64,000 nucleotides of DNA from an uncultured Bacteroidaceae bacterium (GTDB taxonomy: Bacteria > Bacteroidota > Bacteroidia > Bacteroidales > Bacteroidaceae). Below the pieces are notes generated by a model. That model was not told the DNA's origin, did not search any database, and saw only the letters and a program-made list of their open reading frames with translations. Each line of letters opens with the position of its first letter. Position 1 is the stretch's first letter. Below, one piece after another: positions 44,770-53,131 of this stretch. Location: the NCBI GenBank assembly GCA_905234735.1, contig CAJOJA010000007.1, positions 37,826-101,825 on the forward strand, read 5' to 3'. Both the position numbers and the translations under genes were made by a program.

Positions 44770-46494
44770 ATGAACTGGAATTCAACTGAATTCATCTGGC
44801 TCGACTGGGCGGTACTCGCCATCGGCCTGATTGGTGTGGTATGGGCAGTATACCACGCTATCGTGAAGGACAAGAAAGCCCAGAAGGGCGAAGACTCAAG
44901 CGCTTACCTCTTCGGTAAGGGCGAACCCTGGTATGTAATCGGTATGGCTATCTTTGCCGCCAACATCGGATCGGAGCATCTGGTAGGTCTGGCCGGTACG
45001 GGTGCCAAGAGCGGTGTGGGCATGGCCCACTGGGAGATGCAGGGCTGGATGATTCTCATCCTCGGCTGGCTGTTCGTTCCCTTCTATCAGCTGCTGATTA
45101 ACAAGATGGGCAAAATCATTACGATGCCCGACTTCCTGAAGTTCCGCTACACGAAGCGCACAGGCTACTGGCTGTCGGTGATCACCCTGGTGGCTTACAT
45201 CCTGACGAAGGTGAGCGTGACCGCCCTGACAGGTGGTATCTTCTTCAAGTATCTCTGGGGCCTGAACTTCTGGTACGGAGCCATCGGTCTGATTCTCATC
45301 ACCGCCGTGTTCACCGTATTCGGTGGCATGAAGGGTGTGATGACCCTCTCCAGCATCCAGACTCCCATCCTCATCATCGGTTCGTTCCTCGTGCTGTTCC
45401 TGGGTCTTGCCACCCTGGGCGGCGGCAGCATTGCCGAAGGTTGGACCAGCATGATGGACTACTGCGGACAGTTGAACAACGGCTACGGAACCACCCACAT
45501 GTTCCACTGGGAGGAGGGCGACTCGATGTACGCTGAATACCCGGGCTTCGTGGTGTTCCTGGGCGCCTGCATCATCGGTTTCTGGTACTGGTGTACCGAC
45601 CAGCACATCGTTCAGCGTGTACTGGGTCAGGTGCCTGGTGAGGACAATGCCGAGGTGATGAAGCGTGCCCGCCGCGGTACCATCGCCGCCGGTTTCTTCA
45701 AGGTGCTCCCCTGCTTCATGTTCCTCATCCCTGGCATGATTGCCGCTGCCCTGGCAGAGAAGGGTGCCTTCCAACTGCAAGAGACCGACGCTGCCTTTGC
45801 CATCATGGTGCAGCAGGTGCTGCCCGCCGGCATCAAGGGCATCGTGACCATCGGTTTCATCTGCGCTCTGGTGGCTTCGCTGGCTGCCTTCTTCAACAGC
45901 TGCGCAACGCTGTTCGTGGAGGACTTCTACAAGCCTCTGAAGCAGGGTCTGAGCGAGGCTCACTACGTGTTCACAGGCCGCGTGGCTACCGTCGTTGTGG
46001 TTATCCTCGGCTTTGCCTGGCTGCCCATCATGATGGGTATGGACACGCTGTACAACTACCTGCAGGGCATCCAGTCGCTGCTGGCACCCGCTATGGCTGT
46101 TGTGTTTGCCTGCGGTATCCTCAGCAAGAAGGTTACCCCCAAGGCAGGTGAGTACACCATGATTGTGGGCTTCCTCATCGGTATGGTTCGTCTGGTCACC
46201 AACGTCTTCACCGACACTGGTCGCGCCACGATGGAGGGTGCCTTCTGGGAGAACACCACGTGGTTCTGGCAGACCAACTGGCTCGTATTCGAGTGCTGGC
46301 TGCTGGTGTTCCTGCTGGTATTCATCTATGCCGTTTCTCTGTTCACCCCTGCTCCCAGCAAGGAACAGATTGATGCCATCACCTTCACCTCCGACTTCAA
46401 GAAGAGCATCAAGGAGAGCTGGGGCGCATTCGACATCATCGGCACCCTGGTGGTCGTTGGCCTCTGCGCCACCTTCTATTGGTATTTCTGGTAA
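44770..46494 (+). CDS. Sodium/sugar symporter (SSS/SGLT family), probable arabinose importer
   Basis: 574 residues with about 13-14 membrane helices. SSS features include 'FAANIGSEHLVGLAGTGAKSG' in the first helices (substrate and Na+ site), 'ALTGGIFFKYLWGLNFW' and 'WYWCTDQHIVQRVLG', the R-x-x-G type sugar-symporter motif. It co-transports a monosaccharide with Na+ across the inner membrane. The gene sits between a mutarotase and araD/araA, which points to L-arabinose, although galactose or glucose cannot be excluded. A 36-nt terminal repeat of a small cassette begins 9 nt after its stop. Confidence 0.9.
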   Translation: MNWNSTEFIWLDWAVLAIGLIGVVWAVYHAIVKDKKAQKGEDSSAYLFGKGEPWYVIGMAIFAANIGSEHLVGLAGTGAKSGVGMAHWEMQGWMILILGWLFVPFYQLLINKMGKIITMPDFLKFRYTKRTGYWLSVITLVAYILTKVSVTALTGGIFFKYLWGLNFWYGAIGLILITAVFTVFGGMKGVMTLSSIQTPILIIGSFLVLFLGLATLGGGSIAEGWTSMMDYCGQLNNGYGTTHMFHWEEGDSMYAEYPGFVVFLGACIIGFWYWCTDQHIVQRVLGQVPGEDNAEVMKRARRGTIAAGFFKVLPCFMFLIPGMIAAALAEKGAFQLQETDAAFAIMVQQVLPAGIKGIVTIGFICALVASLAAFFNSCATLFVEDFYKPLKQGLSEAHYVFTGRVATVVVVILGFAWLPIMMGMDTLYNYLQGIQSLLAPAMAVVFACGILSKKVTPKAGEYTMIVGFLIGMVRLVTNVFTDTGRATMEGAFWENTTWFWQTNWLVFECWLLVFLLVFIYAVSLFTPAPSKEQIDAITFTSDFKKSIKESWGAFDIIGTLVVVGLCATFYWYFW

Positions 46495-46502
46495 ATGAAT
46501 AA

Positions 46503-46538
46503 GCACAGAGAACGCAGAGGAGACTGAGAACACAGAGA
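46503..46538 (+). repeat. Left terminal inverted repeat of the GxxExxY cassette
   Basis: 36 nt of CACAGAG-type units beginning 9 nt after the symporter stop. Confidence 0.75.
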
Positions 46539-46569
46539 CAGAGACATAAAGGAGACATAACAGAGAAAG

Positions 46570-46965
46570 ATGATTGCACAGGAGAGACTGGAACAACTGA
46601 ATATAATATCAGAGGCCATCATCGGTGCAGCGATAGAGGTTCACAAATATCTCGGACCAGGATTACTCGAGTCTGTCTATGAAATATGTCTCGTAGAAGA
46701 AATGGAACAAAGAGGTTTGAAAGTACAGCGGCAGGTAAGACTACCTTTATATTACAAAGGACAAATAACCGACAAGTATTTCATTATCGACCTCCTTATA
46801 GAAAACGAGATTATTGTGGAATTGAAATCAGTGGATAGGGTTACCAACGTCTATGGACATCAACTCATGACATATATGAAGCTGACAAACAAAAATCTTG
46901 GTTTACTCATAAACTTTAATGTTCCACGTTTGATTGACGGAATTACTCGCAAAGTCAATGGTTGA
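46570..46965 (+). CDS. GxxExxY protein (PDDEXK_3 family)
   Basis: 131 residues. The family motif 'GPGLLESVYEICLVEEME' (Gly-x-x-Glu-x-x-Tyr) is at about 34-51, with 'FIIDLLIENEIIVELKSV' carrying the D...ExK pattern of PD-(D/E)xK nucleases (Asp near 78, ELK near 87-89). The family is widely distributed in bacteria, often scattered singly, and its function is not established; a nuclease-like fold is known from the family name. Here it interrupts the arabinose genes and is enclosed by inverted repeats, so it appears to be cassette cargo. Confidence 0.88.
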   Translation: MIAQERLEQLNIISEAIIGAAIEVHKYLGPGLLESVYEICLVEEMEQRGLKVQRQVRLPLYYKGQITDKYFIIDLLIENEIIVELKSVDRVTNVYGHQLMTYMKLTNKNLGLLINFNVPRLIDGITRKVNG

Positions 46966-46978
46966 CTTCCCCTATACA

Positions 46979-47014
46979 GCTCTGTGTGCTCTGTCTTCTC
47001 TGTGTGCTCTGTGC
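46979..47014 (+). repeat. Right terminal inverted repeat of the GxxExxY cassette
   Basis: 36 nt of CTCTGTG-type units, ending 17 bp before the araD start; matches the reverse complement of the left arm at 30 of 36 positions. Confidence 0.75.
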
Positions 47015-47031
47015 ATAAACATGAAATGATT

Positions 47032-47742
47032 ATGTTAGAAGAACTCAAACAAAAAGTTTTCAAGGCCAACCTTGACTTGGTTAAGCAGGGATTGGTCATC
47101 TTCACTTGGGGCAACGTTTCGGGTATCGACCGTGAGAAGGGCCTCGTTGTCATTAAGCCCTCGGGCGTCAGCTACGACGACATGAAGGCCGAGGACATGG
47201 TGGTCGTTGACCTGGAGACAGGCAAGGTGGTAGAGGGCGACCTCAACCCATCGAGCGACACCCCCACGCACCTCGTGCTCTACAAAGCATTCCCCAACAT
47301 CCAGGGCGTGGTCCACACCCACTCCACCTACGCCACCGCCTTCGCACAGGCTGGTCGCGACATCCCCAACATCGGCACCACACACGCCGACTATTTCTAT
47401 AAGGATATCCCGTGCACGCGTGACATGACGAAGGAAGAGGTAGAGGGACAGTACGAGCTGGAGACGGGCAACGTCATCGTGGACGAAATCCTGAACATCC
47501 GCAAGATTAATCCCGACCACACGCCTGCCGTGCTGGTGAAGAACCACGGACCCTTCTCCTGGGGCACCTCTCCCGACAATGCCGTCTACAACGCCAAGGT
47601 CATGGAGCAGTGCGCAAAGATGGCCTTCGTAGCCTTCAGCGTAAATCCCGACCTGACCATGAACCCCCTGCTCGTAGAGAAGCACTACAACCGCAAGCAT
47701 GGACCCAACGCGTACTACGGTCAAAAAGGACAAAAGCATTAA
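47032..47742 (+). CDS. araD: L-ribulose-5-phosphate 4-epimerase
   Basis: 236 residues from ATG 47032; the frame is open upstream to 46984 but that part (CSVFSVCSV) is encoded by the CTCTGTG repeat of the neighbouring cassette. It converts L-ribulose 5-phosphate to D-xylulose 5-phosphate. Class II aldolase features are seen: '[20 protein letters not shown]', '[14 protein letters not shown]' (zinc His pair), and '[11 protein letters not shown]' (third His). The length is typical. araA follows 78 nt downstream with a CCCC/GGGG hairpin in the gap. Confidence 0.94.
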   Translation: MLEELKQKVFKANLDLVKQGLVIFTWGNVSGIDREKGLVVIKPSGVSYDDMKAEDMVVVDLETGKVVEGDLNPSSDTPTHLVLYKAFPNIQGVVHTHSTYATAFAQAGRDIPNIGTTHADYFYKDIPCTRDMTKEEVEGQYELETGNVIVDEILNIRKINPDHTPAVLVKNHGPFSWGTSPDNAVYNAKVMEQCAKMAFVAFSVNPDLTMNPLLVEKHYNRKHGPNAYYGQKGQKH

Positions 47743-47820
47743 ACCTTAATTACTAACCATAGACCCATTGCCCCTGTTAGGTCTTCCCCCATTATGAGGG
47801 GATAAGAGGGGGGCCGAATT

Positions 47821-49356
47821 ATGTTTGAAAATTATGAAATTTGGTGGGTGACTGGTGCACAGTTGCTCTACGGAGGCGATGCAGTCATCGCAGTTGACGC
47901 ACACTCAAAGGAAATGGTCGAGGGCCTGAACGCCAGCGGCAACATTCCCGTGAAGGTTATTTACAAGGGCACAGCCAACAGCTCGAAGGAAGTAGAGCAG
48001 GTGATGCTGGCTGCCAACAACGACGAGAAGTGTATCGGTATCATCACCTGGATGCACACCTTCTCGCCTGCCAAGATGTGGATCAAGGGTCTGCAGCAGT
48101 TGCAGAAGCCCATGCTCCACTTCCACACACAGTACAATGCCGAGATTCCCTGGGCTACGATGGACATGGACTTCATGAACCTGAACCAGTCGGCTCACGG
48201 CGACATCGAGTTTGGTCACATCTGCACCCGCATGCGTGTTCCTCGCAAGGTGGTTTGCGGTTACTGGAAGGACGAGCAGGCTCAGAAGCAGATTGCCGTC
48301 TGGGCTCGCGTGGCTGCCGGTGTGGCTGATGCCCACAACGTACGCTGCCTGATGTTCGGTATGAACATGAACAACGTAGCCGTTACCGACGGCGACCGCG
48401 TGGAGTTCGAGCAGCGTCTGGGTTACCACGTTGACTACTATCCCGTCAGCAGCCTGATGGAGTACCTGAAGGCCGTTTCCGACGAAGAGGCCGACGCTCT
48501 GGTTCACGAGTACAAGCGCCTGTACACCATCAAGATTGACGAGTCGGGCGAAGAGGTTTACTGGGAGAAGGTGAAGAACGCCGCCAAGGCCGAAATCGCC
48601 ATCCGTCGCGTCCTGAAGGATGAGGGTGCTACCGCCTTCACCACCAACTTCGACGACCTGGGCGATGCCAACATCGACGCTCCCGACTTCTTCGGCTTCG
48701 ACCAGATTCCCGGTCTCGCTTCTCAGCGCCTGATGGCCGAGGGTATCGGTTTCGGTGCCGAGGGTGACTGGAAGACGGCTTGCCTCTATCGCACCCTCTG
48801 GGTTATCTCTCAGGGCCTGCCCACCGGTTGCTCGTTCCTCGAGGACTACACCCTGAACTTCGCCGGCGACCGCTCTTCTTGCCTGCAGAGCCACATGCTG
48901 GAGGTTTGCCCGCTCATCGCCGTTGAGGACAAGCCCAAGTTGGAGGTTCACTTCCTGGGCATCGGCATCCGCAAGCAGCAGACCGCTCGCCTCGTCTTCA
49001 CCTCGAAGACCGGTCCTGGCATCAAGGCCACCGTCGTCGACCTCGGCAACCGCTTCCGCCTCATTTCGCAGGAGGTTGAGTGCATCGAGCCGAAGCCCAT
49101 GCCCAAACTGCCCGTGGCCAGTGCCCTGTGGGTACCCCAGCCGACGTTCGAGATCGGTGCCGGCGCATGGATTCTAGCCGGTGGCACGCACCACAGCGCC
49201 TTCTCCTACGACATCACCGAGGAATACTGGGAAGACTTCGCCGAAATCTGCGGCATCGAGTACGTCAAGATTAACAAGGAGACGAAGACCAGCGAGTTCA
49301 AGCAGACCCTCCGCAACAACGAAGTCTACTACATGCTGAACAAGGCACTGAAGTAA
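47821..49356 (+). CDS. araA: L-arabinose isomerase
   Basis: 511 residues. It converts L-arabinose to L-ribulose, using Mn2+. 'FWWVTGAQLLYG'-type N-terminus is present as 'EIWWVTGAQLLYGGDAV'. Metal-site regions are 'GFGAEGDWKTACLYRTLW' (Glu) and 'SQSHMLEVCPLIA'-like 'LQSHMLEVCPLI' (His, Glu), plus the late His in 'GGTHHSAFS'. The full length is normal. It is separated from its usual partner araB by a 2.1-kb insertion of repeats and a toxin-antitoxin pair, and has its own terminator downstream at 49442. Confidence 0.95.
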   Translation: MFENYEIWWVTGAQLLYGGDAVIAVDAHSKEMVEGLNASGNIPVKVIYKGTANSSKEVEQVMLAANNDEKCIGIITWMHTFSPAKMWIKGLQQLQKPMLHFHTQYNAEIPWATMDMDFMNLNQSAHGDIEFGHICTRMRVPRKVVCGYWKDEQAQKQIAVWARVAAGVADAHNVRCLMFGMNMNNVAVTDGDRVEFEQRLGYHVDYYPVSSLMEYLKAVSDEEADALVHEYKRLYTIKIDESGEEVYWEKVKNAAKAEIAIRRVLKDEGATAFTTNFDDLGDANIDAPDFFGFDQIPGLASQRLMAEGIGFGAEGDWKTACLYRTLWVISQGLPTGCSFLEDYTLNFAGDRSSCLQSHMLEVCPLIAVEDKPKLEVHFLGIGIRKQQTARLVFTSKTGPGIKATVVDLGNRFRLISQEVECIEPKPMPKLPVASALWVPQPTFEIGAGAWILAGGTHHSAFSYDITEEYWEDFAEICGIEYVKINKETKTSEFKQTLRNNEVYYMLNKALK

Positions 49357-49365
49357 CGGAGCAGC

Positions 49366-49415
49366 GAGCGCAGAGCGATGCTTGCATCGGCTTTGCCGAG
49401 TCGCGACGTGACTCG
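49366..49415 (+). repeat. Cluster of short hairpins after araA
   Basis: CGATG-CTTG-CATCG, CGGC-TTT-GCCG and GAGTC...GACTC occur one after another. The cluster precedes the terminator and may be a REP-like 3' stabiliser. Confidence 0.45.
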
Positions 49416-49441
49416 AACGAAGTTCAAGTAAATTAAAAATT

Positions 49442-49476
49442 CAAGGGCAGCAGGTCACTCCGACTTGCTGCCCTTG
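49442..49476 (+). terminator. Terminator-like hairpin after araA
   Basis: A 14-bp stem (49442-49455 with 49463-49476; one G-U) with a 7-nt loop is followed by TTCGTTT, a weak T tract. Confidence 0.7.
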
Positions 49477-49511
49477 TTCGTTTAACTTTCAACTTCCTGC
49501 GCCATGCCCCG

Positions 49512-49620
49512 AATAACAATTCACACGGGCGGCTCGCTTTCGCGCGCGCATTTACGTATTTTGCTGAAAAGAAAATATTTAAGTGCGCGTGAGAGAGAAC
49601 TGCCCGTGTGAATTGTTATT
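49512..49620. repeat. 109-bp long palindrome (MITE-like or structured RNA)
   Basis: Outer 19-nt arms (49512-49530 and 49602-49620) are perfect reverse complements. Pairing continues inward to about 49549/49583 with G-U pairs and two mismatches. The loop region is about 30 nt and AT-rich. No coding frame is apparent. Confidence 0.75.
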
Positions 49621-49637
49621 GCAACTTTAATAGTTTA

Positions 49638-49704
49638 TACAAACAAATCCCGAGAAACGAGGAAAGATGGACGGGATTTTATCAATTTGAGGGCGAAAAC
49701 TTTG
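49638..49704 (+). repeat. Left copy of 67-bp direct repeat flanking the island between araA and araB
   Basis: Matches 51347-51413 at 62 of 67 positions in the same orientation. It begins 17 bp after the long palindrome. Confidence 0.85.
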
Positions 49705-49783
49705 TATTCTTTGGCATATTTCTCAAATACCATTCTACTATTTATATTGAAATCCACACCTCGCATCCTTCTTGCCCAATAAC

Positions 49784-50482
49784 TCATTTCAAGTAAATTG
49801 TAAATCGGTCTGTTGGATAGATCTTTGCTCCAGTGCCTGGTATGAACCACATAGGAGGCAGGATACCCAACCAGAACTTCACATTCGCCCTGTTCAGACC
49901 TCTGACGTGCATGTCACCATAGACTTTTATTTTCTCGCCCTTCTTGTCAATGTACAGAGGGCGTATCACCATTCGCCCTTCACTGCCGGATATGTTGGAT
50001 TTCCGGACTTGAATGATTTTACACACCACAGGACAACCTATCAAATCCTTATCAATAGCATCATGGACAAAAAATAGTACTTGATGTGAAGCGATAACAT
50101 TTGAAGATGTTATCATACCTTGTGGTATTATGGTAATAGCGTTTTCAGCATCAATCGAATCCTCATAACTGACAATGTAGTCTTGTTTCTCATCATGTAA
50201 GTCATATTCACCGTACCTTGTAATCCCATGCTTCACCAATGAAAGATTTATCGGTTTGCAAGTCGAACATGCGAAATAATTCTCTACTAATTTCTTGTCA
50301 CTCCTTTTCAATTCATTTGAAAAATCAATTTTCCTCTCCATTGGGTCGCCTTTAAGATTTGGGCAATCAGGTGATGCATGGTAAACAAAGCGGGGCTTGA
50401 TAGATGTGTATACAGTATAGGTTTGTGCATACAATCCTATGAAGGCATAGGAAAATAATAAGAATAATAGTTGCTTTTTCAT
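49784..50482 (-). CDS. Secreted protein with Ada-like CxxC metal-site pattern, function unknown
   Basis: 232 residues from the minus-strand ATG at 50482; the frame runs upstream to 50677 through a conserved non-genic element, but this ATG opens a good signal peptide (MKKQLLFLLFSYAFIGLYA-Q). Residues about 30-77 ('RFVYHASPDCPNLKG...YFACSTCKP') have the spacing His-x(4)-Cys...Cys-x2-Cys seen in Ada-type zinc modules. The C-terminal 'GLNRANVKFWLGILPPMWFIPG' is Trp/Pro rich. No sorting tail is clear. It lies alone on the minus strand between repeats, upstream of a toxin-antitoxin pair, in the island that splits the arabinose genes. It is probably accessory cargo. Confidence 0.65.
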   Translation of the reverse strand: MKKQLLFLLFSYAFIGLYAQTYTVYTSIKPRFVYHASPDCPNLKGDPMERKIDFSNELKRSDKKLVENYFACSTCKPINLSLVKHGITRYGEYDLHDEKQDYIVSYEDSIDAENAITIIPQGMITSSNVIASHQVLFFVHDAIDKDLIGCPVVCKIIQVRKSNISGSEGRMVIRPLYIDKKGEKIKVYGDMHVRGLNRANVKFWLGILPPMWFIPGTGAKIYPTDRFTIYLK

Positions 50483-50565
50483 AATTATGGGTTGTTTGAT
50501 TGTTCGTTCTTGATAGGTTCGTTTTATATGGAGGCTTAATGTTGATGCATACACAAAAAGAAAAC

Positions 50566-50743
50566 GTGGACTATTTACTTCGTCTACGTTTCCGAGGTGT
50601 CGCCAAACACCGAATTGTCTTAAACGAGTAAAAGCCCACGCCATCGGCGTGAGCATCCTTCCTTCAGTTCTTGACAATTTCTGTAATATTGGCGATATTC
50701 GGAAACAAGAATCAAAGCGGACGCTTCTTCCTATATGTCTTTA
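50566..50743 (-). other. Conserved dispersed element, copy A (structured RNA or leader-peptide candidate)
   Basis: On the minus strand it shares several blocks with 56305-56464: AAAGACATATAGGAAGAAGC, a GATGCTCACGCCGATGGCGT hairpin, and GGTGTTTGGCGA followed by AACGTAGACGAAGTAA. It lies just upstream of the secreted-protein gene at 50482. Hairpins include GCTCACGCC/GGCGTGGGC and GGTGT/ACACC. Confidence 0.65.
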
Positions 50744-50781
50744 CGTCTGTTTATCTGTTCATGGGCGTAAGGATTAAGTAA

Positions 50782-51057
50782 TTAGAACAGGTCTGCGTGC
50801 GTACCTGTCTGTAGGAACAGGAGGGTGAGTTCTTGATTGTTCTGTTCCCACGTCATCAGCCAGTCGGGCTGGATATGGCATTCCCAGATACCACGCTTTT
50901 CTCCAACAAGTTTATGGGGATAGTATTGCGCTGGCAATGTCCCAGTTGCCTTGAGCGTATCCATCGCAGTTGTGATGAGCCGCATGTCAAGCCCTCGCTT
51001 CATGCAACGCTTGAAGTCTTTCTTGAAGCGTGAGGAAATGATTACATGATATTCCAT
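50782..51057 (-). CDS. Type II toxin, YafQ/RelE-like mRNA interferase
   Basis: 91 residues. Its pattern 'HKLVGEKRGIWECHIQPDWLMTW...LQTGTHADLF' is that of YafQ-type ribosome-dependent mRNA endonucleases; candidate catalytic residues are His48, His61, Asp65, Trp66 and His87. It acts on translating ribosomes in the cytosol. It follows the antitoxin gene with a 1-nt gap, so the pair is co-translated. It lies in the island between araA and araB. Confidence 0.88.
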   Translation of the reverse strand: MEYHVIISSRFKKDFKRCMKRGLDMRLITTAMDTLKATGTLPAQYYPHKLVGEKRGIWECHIQPDWLMTWEQNNQELTLLFLQTGTHADLF

Positions 51058-51058
51058 C

Positions 51059-51310
51059 TTACAGTCCCATCTCTTTGTAAAAGTCCTGAAGAGAGTCGTA
51101 GTGTGTCACGCGTCCACACTTTACATCTTCCATAGCCTCACGAAAACCTGCGGTCTTAGTGATATCATACTTTTTCGTACGCGGTACGCTTACCTTAGTT
51201 ACACCGCGTAACATGGAGATGGCCTTCTTTACATCTCGTAACATCGAAACATCTTCAAGACTGACATTGAGTGTCACAGGGCGAGGCATTGATGCCGAAA
51301 CTATTGCCAT
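51059..51310 (-). CDS. Antitoxin of the YafQ/RelE-like pair
   Basis: 83 residues from 51310; an internal Met at 51289 (MPRPVTLNV) is an equally good start. The C-terminal 'GFREAMEDVKCGRVTHYDSLQDFYKEMG' is the usual toxin-wrapping tail of small antitoxins paired with RelE/YafQ toxins. The N-terminal half is less typical and no clear ribbon-helix-helix was recognised. As in other such modules the antitoxin precedes the toxin and may repress the operon. Confidence 0.8.
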   Translation of the reverse strand: MAIVSASMPRPVTLNVSLEDVSMLRDVKKAISMLRGVTKVSVPRTKKYDITKTAGFREAMEDVKCGRVTHYDSLQDFYKEMGL

Positions 51311-51346
51311 AAACTTATACTTCTATTGTTTTTCTGCAGGCAAATA

Positions 51347-51413
51347 TACAAACAAATTCCGAGAAACGAGTAAAAATGGAGGGGATTTTATCAATTTGAG
51401 GCCGAAAACTTTG
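51347..51413 (+). repeat. Right copy of 67-bp direct repeat, ending in the araB -33 box
   Basis: Matches 49638-49704 at 62 of 67 positions. Its last four bases are the TTTG of the araB promoter. Confidence 0.85.
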
Positions 51414-51441
51414 TGGGTGTCGGGGAAAATGAATATATTTG
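51410..51441 (+). promoter_or_regulatory. Consensus promoter for araB
   Basis: TTTG (51410-51413), 20 bp, TATATTTG (51434-51441), 51 bp before the araB start. araB therefore has its own promoter despite being part of the arabinose pathway block. Confidence 0.88.
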
Positions 51442-51492
51442 TCTAATTTTTCAAGGACATTATCATTAACTGTAACTATAACCTTAATTACT

Positions 51493-53085
51493 ATGACAGC
51501 AAAACAAACCATTGAGTCGGGTAAGGCCATCCTCGGTATCGAGTTCGGCAGCACCCGCATCAAGGCTGTTCTCATCGACCAGGAGAACAAGCCCATCGCA
51601 CAGGGAAGCCACACGTGGGAGAATCAACTCGTGGACGGCCTTTGGACCTACTCGACCGAGGCCATCTGGTACGGCCTGCAGGACTGCTACGCCGACCTCC
51701 GCAAGAACGTGCAGAAGGAATACGACTGCGAGATTGAGACCCTGGCCGCCATCGGCTTCTCGGCCATGATGCACGGCTACATGGCCTTCAACGAACGGCA
51801 GGAAATACTGGTGCCCTTCCGCACCTGGCGCAACACCAATACGGGCAAGGCTGCTGCCGAACTGAGCGAACTCTTCAACTACAACATCCCCCTGCGCTGG
51901 AGCATCTCACACCTCTACGAGGCCATCCTCGACAACGAGGAGCACGTGCCCAGCATCAAGTACCTGACCACCCTGGCAGGCTACGTTCACTGGCAGGTGA
52001 CGGGGCAGTTCGTCCTGGGCGTGGGCGATGCTTCGGGCATGATTCCCGTTGACCCCGCCACGAAGACCTACGATGCCGAGATGGTGCGCAAGTTCGACGA
52101 ACTCATCGCCCCACGCGGCTTCTCGTGGAAACTGCTCGACATCCTGCCCAAGTCGCTGAACGCAGGCGAGAACGCAGGCTTCCTCACCCCCGAGGGTGCC
52201 CTGAAGCTCGACGTCAGCGGCCATCTGAAGCCCGGCATCCCCGTTTGTCCTCCCGAGGGCGACGCAGGCACCGGCATGGTAGCCACCAACGCCGTCCGTC
52301 AGCGCACGGGCAACGTCTCGGCCGGCACCTCCAGCTTCTCCATGATTGTCCTGGAACACCCCCTGTCGAAGCCCTACGAACCCATCGACATCGTCACCAC
52401 GCCCGACGGCTCCCTCGTGGCTATGGTACACTGCAACAACTGTACCTCCGACATCAACGCCTGGGTCAACATCTTCAAGGAGTACCAGCAGCTGCTGGGC
52501 GTGAAGCAGTCGACCAACGAACTCTACACCACCCTGTTCAACATTGCAGCCAAGGGCGACCCCGACTGCGGCGGCATCATCTCCTACAACTACTTCTCGG
52601 GCGAACCCGTTGCCGGACTCATGGACGGCCGTCCCCTGTTCGTACGCTCGGCTACCGACAAGTTCAACCTGGCCAACTTCATGCGTGCCCACCTCTACGG
52701 CGCCATCGGCGTGCTGAAGCTGGGCAACGACATCCTCTTCAACGAGGAGCGCATCCGTGTGGACCGCATCATGGGCCACGGCGGCTACTTCACCACCCCG
52801 CAGGTGGGTCAGCGCATGCTGGCAGCAGCCCTCAACTCGCCCATCAGCGTCATGTCCACCGCTGGCGAAGGCGGCGCATGGGGCATTGCCCTGCTCGCAG
52901 CCTACGTGGTGAACAATCCCGACAAACTCTCTCTGGCCGACTATCTCGACCAGGTGGTCTTCGCCGGCAACACGGGCACCGAAGTCCGCCCCACCCCCGA
53001 GGACGTGGCCGGCTTCAACCGCTACATCGAGAACTACAAGGCAGCCCTGCCTGTAGAGAAATGCGCTACGGAGTGCAAGAAATAA
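51493..53085 (+). CDS. araB: FGGY-family sugar kinase, probable L-ribulokinase
   Basis: 530 residues from ATG 51493. The FGGY kinase layout is clear: phosphate-1 motif 'ILGIEFGSTRIKAVLID', 'GFSAMMHGYMAF', 'GDASGMIPVD', and the ATP-side motifs 'GNVSAGTSSFSMIV', 'GHGGYFTTPQVGQRMLAAAL' and 'GEGGAWGIALLAAY'. It phosphorylates a ketopentose. Position after araD and araA favours L-ribulose, giving L-ribulose 5-phosphate; by sequence alone xylulokinase is possible, because Bacteroidota ribulokinases of this type differ from E. coli AraB. It has its own promoter after the inserted island. Confidence 0.87.
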   Translation: MTAKQTIESGKAILGIEFGSTRIKAVLIDQENKPIAQGSHTWENQLVDGLWTYSTEAIWYGLQDCYADLRKNVQKEYDCEIETLAAIGFSAMMHGYMAFNERQEILVPFRTWRNTNTGKAAAELSELFNYNIPLRWSISHLYEAILDNEEHVPSIKYLTTLAGYVHWQVTGQFVLGVGDASGMIPVDPATKTYDAEMVRKFDELIAPRGFSWKLLDILPKSLNAGENAGFLTPEGALKLDVSGHLKPGIPVCPPEGDAGTGMVATNAVRQRTGNVSAGTSSFSMIVLEHPLSKPYEPIDIVTTPDGSLVAMVHCNNCTSDINAWVNIFKEYQQLLGVKQSTNELYTTLFNIAAKGDPDCGGIISYNYFSGEPVAGLMDGRPLFVRSATDKFNLANFMRAHLYGAIGVLKLGNDILFNEERIRVDRIMGHGGYFTTPQVGQRMLAAALNSPISVMSTAGEGGAWGIALLAAYVVNNPDKLSLADYLDQVVFAGNTGTEVRPTPEDVAGFNRYIENYKAALPVEKCATECKK

Positions 53086-53131
53086 GTTGGGACCACCCGG
53101 TCCAGTTATAGAATTGCTACTTAGGAATTTT

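Larger units (their letters stand above)
46503..47014. mobile_element. Putative single-gene cassette bounded by 36-nt inverted repeats
   Basis: Arms 46503-46538 and 46979-47014 are reverse complements at 30 of 36 positions; both consist of CACAGAG-type units. The 512-bp unit carries only the GxxExxY gene and fills the gap between symporter and araD. The design matches the cassette at 32471-33030. No transposase is present; mobility is inferred. Confidence 0.6.

Noticed and set aside
46984..47031. Longer araD N-terminus (CSVFSVCSV)
   Set aside because: It is encoded by the CTCTGTG inverted repeat, and AraD proteins start near MLEELK.
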